Source: Ottelia alismoides
Lineage: Eukaryota; Streptophyta; Magnoliopsida; Alismatales; Hydrocharitaceae
Length of the DNA: 64,000 bases
NCBI GenBank assembly: GCA_037367405.1
Contig: JAZKJV010007248.1
Location: forward strand, 394,501-458,500
Reading direction: 5' to 3'
The notes beneath the pieces were generated by a model that was given only the letters and a program-made list of their open reading frames with translations, did not search any database and was not told where the DNA came from. A program made the position numbers and the translations under genes. Positions within the stretch are counted from its first letter, which is position 1. Every line of letters begins with the position of its first letter. Positions 21,275-33,315 of this stretch are shown here, one piece after another.

Positions 21275-24200
21275 ATGTCAGAAAGTAAAGCTGATATCCC
21301 TGCTACATGCGCCTTCCGTGGTCTAACTCGGACAGTTAAGATGGACGGGTCAAACTATGAGTTATGGGCTATGCAGTTCATGAGCCTGATGAAGTCTCTG
21401 GGTAAGACGCACATTCTTACCGAAGAAGAGCCGGTGGAGAAGGCGTGGACATATGCCTCTTGGGAAGTAGGCGATGCCTACGCACAAGTCCGACTATCTG
21501 GTACATTAACACTAGAGATAGTCAATGACGTTCTACATCAGCCCACTGCGAAGGCTAGGTGGGACATTCTTGCCACCACCTATTTACATGCAAAGAATGA
21601 GATGAAGATTCTACAACTCCAGCATGACATCTTTACTATAAAATAGAACGAACGATCCCTTCATGCACACTACACAACCCTGAGAGGGATGTTTGAGAGG
21701 CTCCACACTTTTATGCCCCTCACAACAACTCTTGAATAGCAGAAGACATATTGGAATGCCATAATGGTTGGTGTCTTATTAGCATCATTAGATTCACAAT
21801 ACAAGGCAACATCTTCCCAGATCTTGGCGCTACTATTCCTCCCATGGAGGAAGCCTTTCACTGATTGAGCCGTATCAACGTTTCATCTCCTACTCCAATG
21901 CTAAACTCATCTGCTATGGCAGCTTCCTGTGGAGGGGGTATCTCTCAGTTTCTTGGTCGTGGACCACGTGATAGAGGAGGCTGTGGCCGTCCATCTTGCA
22001 CTTAGTGTCATCGATTTGGACATACAGAGGACACATGCTATTCCAAGTATGGATTTCCAGCATCTGCACGTGTTGCAGAATAGGGTGCAACTCCAGCATC
22101 TGCATCTTCCTTTGAGCAGAGATATCAAGATCTTGTTTCTCGTCTGAGGGATATTATGTCTCATTCCAATTCCGGTGACACATCTAATCTTGACGTGGCG
22201 GCCTTTGCTAGAGCCAGCACCTCAAGTAGCATTATTACATCTACTTCTTGTCGTGGTCATGATATTACATAGTGGATTATGGATTCTGGGGCAACGCATC
22301 ACTTGTGTGGCAATAGAGATATGCTTATTGCATATAGATCGATTCCTTCAGGACGAATTATCGTCATAGCTGATGAGACTCATTCCCCAATCACAGGACA
22401 TGGGGAGAGTAGTTTGACACCATCCATATGTTTGTTGAATGTGTTACATGCTCTGGATTTCTCTATGAACTTATTGTCTATCAGTTAAATCACTAGAGAT
22501 TTGAACTGTTGTGCTATATTTGACCCATCGTCTCTTGTTTTTAAGGGCATTCTAACTGGCAGGGTAATTGGCTGTGGATGTGAGCAAGGAGGCCTCTACA
22601 TATTGGTTCAAACTCCTTGTGCTGGATTATAATCTCAGTCCACTAGCTTTGCTTTTCTGTTCACACGGCATCTGTGTTTTGGTCATCTTCCCCACCCGAA
22701 GTTACGTCATGTTCTTCCTCAGATCTCGTCTCGAGCATCATTCGATTGTGAAGCATGTCAGTTGGGAAAGCATCATCGATCTGTTTTTCCTAGTCCGAGT
22801 CGCAGCAGTTGTTTTCCTTTTGAGTTGTTCCATGTAGACATTTGGGGTCCGAGTCGTGTTCCTGATCATCAGGGACACCATTTTTATTTAATTGTTGTGG
22901 ATGATTATTCTCGTTTGTCGTGGGTGTTTCTGATGAAAAATAAGTTCGAGTCTGGGAACTTGATCCAAACATTTCTTAATGAAGTTCGTAATGTTTTTTC
23001 TTCAAATGTCAAGATTGTGAGGATTGACGATACTTTAGAATTTTGTACTTGTGATCTTACTCAGTACTTTTCTCACGGTATAATTCATCAAAGAACATGT
23101 GCTTATACGTCCCACTAAAATGGGGCCGCTAAAAGAAAACATCGCCATATCCTTGATGTTGCTCGTAGCCTTCTTATACAGAGTCATACTCACTCGTTTT
23201 AGGGGATGCCGTTCTTACAACCTGCTATCTTATTAATCGTATTCCGTCAAACGTCTTGGGAGAAAAAGTTCCCTTCTCAATTGTATTCTCAGAGAAGGAG
23301 TTTTTTACAATCGATCCTCATGTGTTTGGGTCTGTTGTCTTTGTCCACAATTTTTCTCCTAGAGTTGATAAGCTCTCTCTCGAGCTGTCAAGTTTGTGTT
23401 TGTGGGATATACTAGGACTCAAAAGGGATATTGATGTTATGATCACGTACACAGGAAATACTATATCAGCGCAAATGTCACAATTTTTGAGTCCGTAATG
23501 TATTTCTCTTCGACAGGTAATCGCTTGACTCCCTCAGACTTTGATATTGAAATATACATTCCACCTCCATCTCTATCCTTACCACCACCTTCACCACCAT
23601 CCTCACCATCTCAGCATCCTACGCCATCACCACTGTCATCTCCTGTCCTCTCTCAACCTATTGTCTCGGTTCCACCATTACCACTTCACTACAATCGCCA
23701 ACCCCCTCGTGCTCATGTTCATAGCACATCATCCAACACGCCTGAGGTATGTGTTGAATACACTGTTTCTAACGATAGATCTGAAAATGTATCTCAGTAG
23801 GAACTATTACAACATAGCACAGTACATGAGACTATTGGAGACACAACCGGTGACCTTGATGTGCCCATTGCCATTCGTAAGCAAAGGCATTCTTGTACAT
23901 CATATCCTATCGCTTCTCAGTTGTTGTTCGATCGTCTTACATGAGAATTTAGGCGATTTGCTGTGGCTCTGTCTACTGTGGACATTCAACGGAATTATCA
24001 AGAGGCTTTGAAGATAGTCAGCGGTGCAAAGCAATGGAGGAGGAGCAGGCTGCTTTACAGTCCTGAGGCACTTGGACCTTGGTACCAGCCCCTAGTGAGA
24101 TGTCTGTGGTGAGCTGCAAACGGGTTTTTACTGTGAAGTATCATGCGTATGGGAGCCCTGATAGGTACAAGGTTAGGCTGGTTGCATGAGGTTTTGCTTA

Positions 24201-25515
24201 GACATATGTAGTGGATTATATGGACACATTCTCTCTTGTTGCTTGACATTCTACACTACGGATTCTCCTAGTAGTTGCAGTGGTACGCGATTGGCCGTTG
24301 TTCCAACTAGATGTTAAAAATGATTTTTTGTGTGGTGATCTTCAGGAAGAAGTCTACATGCAGCAGCCTCCAGTGTTTGCTGCTGAGGGGGAGTGTCAGC
24401 AGGTGTGCGGACTACATAAGGCAATATATGGCCTTAAACAGAGCCCAAGAGCTTGGTTTCAGAAACTCAGATTTGTTTGAGAAGCAGGGATTCAGAAGGT
24501 CAAATGCATATCATTCTCTCTTTGTACAGAAAACCCCCAGAGGGTTAGTAGTTATTGTGGTGTATGTTGATGATATATTGATTACATGTGATGATAGTCA
24601 AGGGATAAAAAAGGTGAAAGAATTTCTGGACAATCAGTTTGTCACTAAAGATGTTGACACCCTAAAATATTTTCTAGAGTTAGCGTTTGTCAGAAATCAG
24701 CAGAGTCTTGTGATGACCCAAAGAAAGTATGTCACTGATATGCTAAATGAGACAAGTATGCTTGGATGTCGACCAACTACTACCCCTATGGATCCAAATA
24801 TGAGACTGTATGATGAGGATACCGATGAGGTAGACATGAGAAGATATAGAGAGCTGGTGGGAAAGCTTCTCTATGTAATCATCACTAGACTCGACATCTC
24901 CTTTGCAATCAGTTGGGTTTGCCAATTCATCGAGCAGCCACGTCAGGTATATATGGATGCTCTGCATATGATATTAAGGTATCTGAATCATCTCCAGGTG
25001 CATGGTTGCTATTCAGGAAAGGAGGAGATGTTACTATTTCAGAATATACAGATGCAGACTATGTCGGGTGCCCTAAGGACATGAAGTTCACGTCAGGCTT
25101 TGCTATATTCGTTGGAGGTTCAATTATTTCAAGGAAAGGCAAGAAATAGACCGTGGTGGCCAGTTCTAGTGCAGAATCGAAGTACAGGGCTATGACACAA
25201 ACAAGTACAGAAATGATGTGGGTTCGAGTAGTACTAGCAAATCTACACATTGATGTGCCTATTCCTATGCCACTGAAATGTGATAATCAGGCTGCACTAT
25301 TCATTGTAAATAACCCTGCATTTCATGAGGGGACGAAGCATATTGAAGTTGAATGCCACTACATACGTGACATGGTCCAGAAGGTCTTCATTTCCGCTTC
25401 CCATGTCAGCTCAGGGGACCAATCTGCAGATATCTTTGCCAAGGCACTGCTTAGAGGACCATTCCAGAAGTGTTCATCCAAGCTGAGCATGATTGACATG
25501 TATGCTTCATCTTGA
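21275..25515 (+). pseudogene. Copia B gag-pol polyprotein, heavily decayed
   Basis: Start MSESKADIPATCAFRG at 21275; end MIDMYASS and stop at 25513-25515, four bases before the polypurine tract. Readable in order: gag (21275-21646), a damaged zinc knuckle near 21990-22050, protease DSGATHHLC (about 22282-22308), integrase pieces with DIWGPSRVPDHQGH (about 22838) and decayed D,D,E spacing, RT with YVDDILIT (about 24561-24584), RNase H with YTDADYVGCP (about 25045). At least ten stops or frame changes, for example TAG at 21643, TAA near 23116 and TGA at 24478. The conserved gag Trp (Y-E-L-W) is intact here, unlike in A and E. Non-functional. Confidence 0.92.
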
Positions 25516-25522
25516 GGGGGAG

Positions 25523-25666
25523 TGTAGAGAGATATTCATGTTCGTGTATCTTTTTCTCAGCTTATCTTTCGTTTGTCTATCTTATGTAATTTACCCATAG
25601 GTCTCTCCTCTATATAAGAGAGCCTAGGGTTCCATGGAATAAATAAGTCGCTCATTTTTCCCAACA
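25523..25666 (+). repeat. 3' LTR of copia B
   Basis: 144 bp, TGTAGAGAGA...CCCAACA, about 93% identical to the 5' LTR. Confidence 0.95.
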
Positions 25667-25891
25667 GTTTTGAAATTAAGTTAAGTTATGAAAGAATAAA
25701 GTCGGATCTCATATTTTAGACAAAGAAAACAAGATTCTATGGTGATTTATGTTAATTAAAAATGAGTAAATAAATAAATCTGAAAATTAAAACTAAAATA
25801 ATTAGCAAATAATTGATTATTCTACTCATATGTCTCACGAATGTTTCCTGTGTAATTTCTTTATAGATTTCAGGCTTTAATAATCAACATC

Positions 25892-26458
25892 ATGGGTTCA
25901 CACTCCGATTCGGAATCTGATGGTTCTGGTCATCAGTTGGACAATTGAGAGATTGGTTGGAGGTATGTCGCCGCTCCAGATGTCAACAAATCGAAAACAC
26001 AATGCAACTTCCACGGGAAGAAGTTGGGAGGAGGGGGATTACGAGACTGTGTTGTGATGCATTACAATTACTGATTTATCCTCCTTTTGATTTTCCGCAA
26101 CCGAATGGTGGTTAATGTACAGTATGGAAGCTCCCAACCTATAGAAAGTGGCAGTGAAAGTATTGTCCCAAACCACATCTGCTGGTAGTTATGAGAGGAA
26201 CTAGAGCACATTTAGTTTGATCCATTCAAAGAAATAGAACAAGTTGGGAGAACAGAGGCTCCATGATCTTGTCTCCTTACACTACAACTTGAGGATGAAG
26301 ATGAAACATGCAAGGGTGGGGCAAGACAAAGACGACTACACCGATCCTATCGATCTTGCAAATAGATTTTCAAGATGCACGATGACGATGTTGATGAAGA
26401 TATTCTGTAGAGGTAGATGGATTCCAATGATGCTCCAGTGCTTGATCAACCATGGGCA
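25892..26458 (+). pseudogene. hAT transposase relic: BED finger joined to dimerisation domain
   Basis: An ATG at 25892 begins MGSHSDSESDGSGH; a TGA follows after 18 codons. Then GWRYVAAPDVNKSKTQCNF and HGKKLGGGG correspond to a BED zinc finger (W-x-Y-V...C-x-F-C-G-K...G-G-G), but the second cysteine is His, so zinc binding is probably lost. At about 26102 the frame gives EWWLMY, then PNL, LSQTTSA and, after stops, LGEQRLHDLVSLHYNLRM and DYTDPIDL. That is the C-terminal hAT dimerisation region of plant hAT-type proteins. The catalytic middle (several hundred residues) is absent, an internal deletion. Cut at 26459-26466 by an RTE insertion. Confidence 0.78.
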
Positions 26459-26466
26459 GCATGCCA

Positions 26467-26864
26467 ACAAACAACAACAAAGCCTTTTCCCACAATTAAG
26501 TAGGGTCGGCTACATGGATTCTTCGCCTCCATTCAGATCTATCTTGGGTCAATCTCGGACTTATATCCAAAAAGCTAAGATCCCTTCGTATAGTCTCTTT
26601 CCAACACTTCTTGGGCCGTCCTCGCCCTCTCTTAGCCGGCTCAACATCCTAACACTCGCATCTCCTAACCGGTTGCATCAGTTGACCTTCTTTGCAAATG
26701 ACCAAACCATCTTAAGCGGTTTTCTCGCATCTTATCCTCGATCGGAGCTACACCAACTTTCTTTCTAATTACATCATTCCGAATCCGATCTTTACGTGTA
26801 TGTCCACACATCCATCTTAGCATTTTCATTTCTGCTACAGCCATTCTCTACACACAACCATGAG
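26467..26864 (-). mobile_element. 5'-truncated RTE-clade LINE inside hAT relic
   Basis: A 398-bp minus-strand copy of the same RTE 3' end as at 3867-4273. Its left end is (CAA)n, then GCCTTTTCCCACAATTAAG, then the complement of the IHVADPT, RPKKCW and R-W-F-G-H coding segments. An 8-bp direct repeat, GCATGCCA, flanks it (26459-26466, 26865-26872). The coding remnant has a frameshift near the Thr-Arg-Lys-Asp-Arg block. Confidence 0.9.
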
Positions 26865-26872
26865 GCATGCCA

Positions 26873-27901
26873 AATCAGAATAAAATGTAGCAAATGGGAG
26901 CAGATGTTGGTGACTACATGGCCAGATCTGGGCGAATCATGAACCCATTTGGAGGGGTGGAACTTGATGCGATTGTTGACAATATCCAAATCCAAATTCA
27001 AATCAAAGGATGGCAGTGTAAATGATGATGATGATGCTATTGGCGGTCATCGTGGATCTGGTGATGGGGAGACTTATTCATTAAGGTCAGCAGGGGTGGT
27101 CATGGACCACATGACGATACAAAATTCGAGGCGGGATGAGAATACATGGAGCGGCATGGAAACACACATGAACAGTTTGTCCCAAGTCCGAGTCCATGAC
27201 TTATGGATTTCGATGCATGGATGTGGCCATAGTCCTACATACAGCTACATGAACAATTTGATATCATATGTAGGTTCGTTAAGCTGCATGGATATAGACA
27301 ACCCCTACCATAGAGGAACACCAAGTCCCCTGGGCGGATATGGATTATCACACGATGAGAGATCATTTGGCGTCTTCCCAGAATTCTTTCATGCTCGTCT
27401 TTCAGGATCTCCTCCTCCTCATGCATATGCACCTCCATCATATGGCTACCACGAGTATGGAGGATATAACAGCTACTTCGATGAGAACTACCAAGGTAGC
27501 CAACCCGAGCAGAGCCAGGGTAGCTTCTTTGGTGGTGACAGTTTTGGTTTCTTCATCGAGTACACGCCCGTGCCTCCTCCTCCTCCACTGAGATCTTCTC
27601 CTACCGTCTTCGTCATCCTGAGGATCTCAAGCCAGTACTTCGCAGCCTCGCCATGCCCCTCGTGGTACCAGATCTAGTGCTGCTTTATCCTCGTCTCGAG
27701 ATACTTATAGGGATCAATGAACAACAATACCGACATTATGTCATGGATTATAAGGCCATGTACTCGTACATGACATGGGAAAACTACTGCGAGTTAATTG
27801 ATTCCACGATCCGCTATGTGAGACAACATGACAGGGGGGGCGATTCAGACCCTCCATGGAACTCTTGGTTATATGTATTCTCTATTACAATATCGCATTA
27901 A
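26873..27901 (+). pseudogene. hAT-associated C-terminal low-complexity coding relic
   Basis: After the RTE stub an open frame (26949-27677) runs on: an acidic D-D-D-D stretch, then HGCGHSPTYSY, PPPHAYAPPSYGYHEYGGY and GSFFGGDSFGFF. A later frame (27653-27901) gives YRHYVMDYKAMYSYMTWENY. Such Gly/Tyr/Ser/Pro-rich tails occur after the dimerisation domain in some plant hAT-type BED proteins; that link is inference from position and orientation. Stops near 27674 and at 27899 end the frames. Confidence 0.5.
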
Positions 27902-28415
27902 TTTACATTTTTTTCTATTTATTTTTGTAAATAGCTAAATCTTTATACCAAAGAAACAATGTCTCAAGTCATTAATCATTATGTACATTTTTTGAATCAG
28001 ATGTCCCATCTCAATGCCATTCACTATGTGCCCGATATGATCGATATATGGGATATAAGGATCATAGATGATCTATATGTGTCATCTAAGTGCATATTTC
28101 TAAACTATTTAATGTTCTAAGAACTTGAATGAAATCCATTTCCAATATATACGTCAGGAACCAGCATGAACAACGATACGTTTGATATGACCGATATGTG
28201 TGATATATAGGGTATACATGACCGATGTGTGATATAAGTGTGTAATTGGAGGCTATTTATTGTTTTAATATCTTGGATGATCTTAAATTTTGAAAAAAAC
28301 GGTAAAAATGGCTTTTTTGAGCCATTTCTGACATTTTTACCGATATCGTCGATATATCCCGATATATATCATTTTCCGAGCAGACCGATACAATATCGAT
28401 ATTTTCTTGTACTGG

Positions 28416-28840
28416 GAAGTACTACGTCGGTGCTGATATCACATTCTTTGAGTCGCTTGTGTATTTTTCTCCTACATGTGATAGGTTGACTCCGTCTGAC
28501 TCTAGAGAGGAGGTCTACATGCCTCCTCCTACATTGCTGCCACCTTCAACTATGGTTTCTCCTACATCACCACCACCTCTACCTCTTCCACCCCTCGCGT
28601 TACCCCCTACCTCCTACTGTGGCTGTTCCTATGCCCCTCCTATTACTTTGGCTCAGTTTTTACCACATATTTACATTCACAGGTCACTTTTTGTATCCCC
28701 TGCTCATGTGTCTTCCCCATTATCCAGCATACCCCATGTATATTCTTAGCACTTTGTTTCTACTGATGGTACTGGTGCTTTATCTATACGGTAAGCTACC
28801 TTACATGATGTTTCTACTGGGTAATACTAATTAATAAGGC
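28416..28840 (+). pseudogene. Copia integrase C-terminal segment, right half
   Basis: After the second GAAGTACT the copia frame resumes as YYVGADITFFESLVYFSP, followed by the Pro-rich linker (PPPTLLPPS) that precedes RT in copias A-D. It then decays. RT and RNase H are absent. The partner half is 19594-19854. Confidence 0.8.
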
Positions 28841-28964
28841 CTCATTTAAAAGTGCTCCAAGATATCGTACATTAGAACCCACAATTATGGACTCAATTCT
28901 GTTAGTATGGAACATTTTCTTTTACAAGTGAAATCACCTAGTATATGAAAGAATGAAAAAGTGC

Positions 28965-30687
28965 TCTCATTATTGTGGATTAAGAAGCCTTTGCATCATA
29001 GCATAACATAACTTCAGAGTTATTCAAAAGAGAAACCCATGATTGTCTAAAAAAATCATCAATTGCTACATGATAGAACTTGTTTCCCTGATGGTCAGGA
29101 ACATTGATTGGGACCCCAAATATCAAAATGAACCTATTCATATAAGCTACTGCTACTATGACTTTAACGACTAGGAAAGTAGACCGGTGATGCTTCCCAA
29201 ACTGACAAGCCTTGCACTAAGAGGTGGATCGAGAAGATATCTGTGGGAGTAAATGACATATATTATTGCAGAGAAAGGTGGCCAAACCAAAGATACCGTA
29301 TGTATGGAGAGGCTAATCCAATAGGAATGGAAAAAGCACTGATGTATGGAGATTGGGTCAACCTATAACAACCCCCTCGATCACGATCATATCCAATCAC
29401 CCTGCACATGAGTAAGTCTTAAAACACAAGAGAATAAGGGACAAATATGGCACGCCAATGCAAATCCTTAACGATCTGACTAATAGATAATAAATTAATG
29501 GAAACATCAAGTGCATAAATCGCATTCTGCAGACGCCTAGACGATGTCAAACAGATCTTCCCATGTTTTGTAATAAGCGAATGAGTCCCATCTACAATAA
29601 CAACTAATCTGCATGGAATTACTGATTTGCATGATGCAAATTGAGTTATGTAGCCGCATAAATGATGGGAGGCACTCGAATCCATGATCCACTCAGTCAT
29701 TTCTCCATTATGACAACTGGTCAGGGTATAGGCTATACTTGAGGTGTTAGAAAAGGCTCTGGCAACGTCGGAAGAGCCTACAGGGGCAATCGTAGTGGTG
29801 GCAGCATGTGTCATGATCTCTCTTAGGCGAGAGACAATATCATCCAGCTTCTGATTTGTAGTAGGCACTGAAGTGATAATAAGCTCAACTTGCTCGGTCA
29901 CATGAGCAAATGTGGTGTAGCCACGCTTTAGGTAGCATGTCTCCTCCGGATGACCGGGCTAATGACAAGAAGTGCATGGTCTACGTCGATGTCCACTTCC
30001 TCTGCTACGGGAACTACGCCCTTTAAACTGAGATGTACCTCCTTTACCAATAGATTTGGTCATTGCCGAGGAGATCTGAGTGGTAGCAGTAGATGGGATT
30101 GTGCTAAGAGTCTAAGACGACCGTAAGCCTCCTCCATTGGAAGTATAGATGCACACGTGAGGAGCTGGGCGCGTGTTGCATCGTACTTAGGTACTTTCAA
30201 GAGCTGCCAGAAAGAGTCCAACCATCATGGTGTTCCTATATGCCATTTGTTGCTCTGCAGATGTGGTCACAGGCATGAAGCTACACATCTTCTCGAACAT
30301 GCCATGAAGCGAAGAGTAGAACGAGTGCAGAGGATGACCATTTTGTCTGGTCATGAAGATATCGTACTGTAGATGGAGAATCTTTGTCTTATTCATCACC
30401 TGATCGTAAGTGACATCAAGGATATCCCACATTGCCTTGGCACAAAATATTATTGGCTATCTCTGTGGAAAAGGTCCCACAGAGCCATATTACTACATCA
30501 TCCTACTTCCATGAAGCATTCATCCTAGTTTTGTCTGCCGGCTTCTGGCTTTGTCACAATGTGTATTGCATTGCAGCATGGTCATAAACTGCATAGACTA
30601 TAACTCGTAATTGGTATTATCCATCTTCACAACCACCAAGCCCTTGAAGACACCAGACGAGGAGAAGTCACTCTTGATTTCTGACAT
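28965..30687 (-). pseudogene. Copia E gag-protease-integrase relic
   Basis: Minus strand, decayed. gag start (CAT at 30685-30687) reads MSEIKSDFSSSG; a TAG replaces the Trp of Y-E-L-W-x-M-Q-F near 30600. 30187-30432 is a gag segment (MWDILDVTYDQVMNKTK). 29419-29901 holds IMDSSASHHLC, where the active-site DSGA of the protease is DSSA, and the NLLSISQI block. Integrase sequence continues collinearly to about 28970, where it ends. The next integrase segment is found, same strand, at 19395-19590, so this copy has been broken and rearranged. Confidence 0.82.
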
Positions 30688-31279
30688 GATGATAAAGAGA
30701 CCATGATAGAACTCGAATGGGACTACACTGATATGAAGGTGTCTACGCAATCATATGGGAACCTGTTCTGTATGCAGATTCAAGGTACAACCAATCCCAT
30801 CAACCGACAGAGTGCTTTAGGGCACACATATGAATCCAGGGGTCTGATTCACTTGTAACTGTCCAAAATCAAGCTGTTGGAAGACCTCGAGAGGCGCAAC
30901 ATCGAAGGCCGGTGCCCTAGATGACGAGAAATGGTCCACTAGGAGGTTGCGGGGACTGTCGAGGGTCAAGAGGAGCCGCAAGGGGTGGTTCCAACCACTG
31001 CTCGAACTCGCTGGAGCAGCTGTGACACCCAATGATGCTGCTGGGGCAATGACATGGGCTATGCGGGCATCTGCGACACTAAGGGGAGGTGCATTGCAAG
31101 GTTAGAGATGTCGTGCGATGGTGTGTGGTGGTCAGAGTTGCCGCATGGAAGGCCCGCTAGGCGGTGACGGCGAGAGGAGAGGTTGCCGACGGTGGTGCGT
31201 GGAGTTGAGATGAGAGGTCGACGATTGGGAAGGGATTTATGTTACAGGGCTCTGGTCTACGACCATCTCTCTAATAACA

Positions 31280-31425
31280 TGTGGAAAGAAAATAATGACT
31301 TGATTTTTCATGAGGTCCTGGGGTTTTCTTATATAAGAGGCAAAATCCCTGTTGGGCAAATTATATATTAAAGACGGAAGAAAATAGAAAGTATATAAAA
31401 ATGGAAGTTAAACATATCTGTCAAC
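31280..31425 (-). repeat. 5' LTR of copia E
   Basis: TGTGGAAAG...CTGTCA, about 145 bp, with TTTTCTTATATAAGAGG near 31325. Next to it a degenerate primer-binding site (complement of CTCTAATAACA). The 3' LTR of this element was not found. Confidence 0.7.
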
Positions 31426-32079
31426 AACATTTGTTGCCGTGAACCTTCACTTACGTTGGTATCGATGTATTAGATTGTTGTCACCACTGGTGGCATCCTT
31501 ATGTCATGGCAAGGCAAATCACCGTTTAAGTAATCAACAACACTAAAAAATGTAGGCAGAGACTGCCCCTAACATCATCATCATCTACTTGCTCCTACTT
31601 CAAAGCAATACAACTTTTCCTACGCACTAGGACTAATATGACTATTTTAAGCACCACTAAGTGCGTAATGAAGGTCTATCCTCTTCAGAAGACACCGCTT
31701 CCTTCTCGTATTTGTATAATAGGTGCATCAACGTGTTTTGACAACATAAGTCAAACATGAGCATCCCCAAAGCCTTACCAACGTCCCTCTTGCCAATGTT
31801 AAGCCACCATCACCAACCATCCTCCTCATGCTGCCACTGCCACCTTGTCATATCTCCTTCACATTACTCCGTACCATCCCATCTCCCAAGTGGATCTACC
31901 TTTACCACCTTCTCTTCTCACTTGAGAAGTACATCGCTATCTTACCTTCTCCACGCAGTCTAAATTACACAATTTAAAAGGTAAACAACTTGTTCAGAGA
32001 CAAGTCTTTTAAGATCGGAAGAACTGATGCAAATTGAATTTAGTAGTAAGTTTTGATTTTTTGTACCTTTTTTATATTT
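31426..32079. other. Unassigned intron sequence
   Basis: Nothing recognised; no exon-like open frames. Confidence 0.3.
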
Positions 32080-32083
32080 TTAT

Positions 32084-32780
32084 GGAGATTCCCGTTAGGC
32101 AATAGTTGTGCCTTTTTGAAAGAAAGGTATACCCGTAGATGGTATTAGCTCTCTATATATAAAGTCACTCTTATGCATATGATGAAATGGAGATCAATCA
32201 TGTAATTTTGGTCAGTTCCCCTCTTTGTTTAGTTAGTGTGCGTTCCTCTTCTCATCCCATACATTTTCACACACTCTCCTTCTCAATCCGATGCCATCGT
32301 CACATATTCAACTCTCCTCTTCTAACCCTCAAATTTCTTCACTTCAAGTATTTGATAAAAGCTAGATCTACACCTCAATCTATGGCCAGGCCTGGATCTT
32401 GGGGGTGGGGCCTTTGAGCTTTCCTTATATATAGGAGATGCCCTTTAGGTAATATTTGTGCCTTTTGGTGGAAAGGTATACCCTCAGACGGTATTAGCTC
32501 TCTATATAAAGCCACTCTTATGCATATGATGAAATGGTGATCAATTATGTAAATTTGGTCAGCTTCCCTCTTTGTTTAATGTGCGTTCCTCTTCTCATCC
32601 CACACATCGTCACACATTCTCCTAAATCTGATGTCATCATCGCATATTCAACTCTCATCTTCTTACCCTCAAATTTCTTCAATCTCAAGTATCTGATAGT
32701 TGATAAATGCTAGATCTAGATCTGCACCTCAATCTATGGCCTGGGTGTTGGGGTGGGGCCTTGGGGCTTTCACAACTTGA
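32084..32780 (+). repeat. Two-copy ~350-bp tandem repeat with TATA-like motif
   Basis: Copy 1 starts GGAGATTCCCGTTAGGCAAT at 32084 and copy 2 GGAGATGCCCTTTAGGTAAT at 32434. Each has GTATTAGCTCTCTATATA(TA)AAG (TATA-like), TCTTATGCATATGATGAAATGG, a pyrimidine-rich stretch, and ends CACCTCAATCTATGGCC followed by a GGGGTGGGGCC block. They could be tandem copies of an LTR or promoter segment of an unrecognised element. No TG..CA ends or primer-binding site are clear. Confidence 0.7.
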
Positions 32781-33029
32781 AATGCTAGAAAAATACATTC
32801 TATAATTTATTAGCGAATTACGCAAAATGAGTATCAAATTGAAGTAGCATTCTTCTTATTAGTGTCGTGGGGTTGTATTACATCTACTACCTTATTGGTA
32901 TGACCCAAATTTAGACATCTGGGTTAATAAGGTGATCTAAAGAAATGTATAATGCTAGCATTGCTTGATGATCAACAATATTATCTTAGGAGGTTTCTAC
33001 GACAATTATACAATATGATGAATGTAAGA

Positions 33030-33315
33030 TGCTGGATAATGTAATAGGTGGGTAATTGGATCTCTCCAGGATCCAATTATCCCACTCATGTTTAGTCCCA
33101 CATGGATGAGCGGTGGGACTCCGGCCTGTCTGTGAGGCTATATAAGGAGCCCCACACCCCCTGTACAGAAATTCAATAGAATATCCACCCCTTTGAGGGC
33201 TTCTCTCGTGGTTTCATCCCGCTCCTTTGGGAGTAGGGTTCCACGTTAAATCCTTGTTCTTCATGTTTATCTTTCTTGTTTTATCGATTCCGCTTCTGCT
33301 TCTCAGATTTCAACA
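33030..33315 (+). repeat. 5' LTR of element H
   Basis: 286 bp. Contains a hairpin GGGTAATTGGATC...GATCCAATTATCCC near the 5' end, and GGCTATATAAGGAGCCCC. Confidence 0.9.

Larger units (their letters stand above)
20668..25666 (+). mobile_element. Ty1/copia retrotransposon B (4,999 bp)
   Basis: Two 144-bp LTRs, perfect TSD GTTTT (20663-20667, 25667-25671), primer-binding site TGGTATCAGAGCG at 20812, polypurine tract TTGAGGGGGAG ending at 25522. The LTRs differ at about 10 of 144 positions, so it is clearly older than copias A and D. It lies in the third 182-bp repeat of the surrounding hAT element. Confidence 0.95.
19855..28415 (+). mobile_element. hAT-superfamily transposon, 8.6 kb with nested inserts
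   Basis: Flanked by a perfect 8-bp TSD, GAAGTACT (19847-19854, 28416-28423). Both ends carry dense CGATATATCG-type subterminal repeats (19870-20060 and 28030-28400). Tip inverted repeats are weak. Inside are remnants of a hAT transposase (BED finger at 25900-26060, dimerisation domain at about 26100-26330), which fixes the superfamily. Without copia B (plus its TSD) and the RTE stub (plus its TSD) the element is about 3.15 kb. It split an older copia integrase frame that resumes on the far side. Confidence 0.8.

Noticed and set aside
30817..31032. 71-codon minus ORF before copia E gag
   Set aside because: Lies in the leader between primer-binding site and gag; comparable leaders in the other copias are non-coding.
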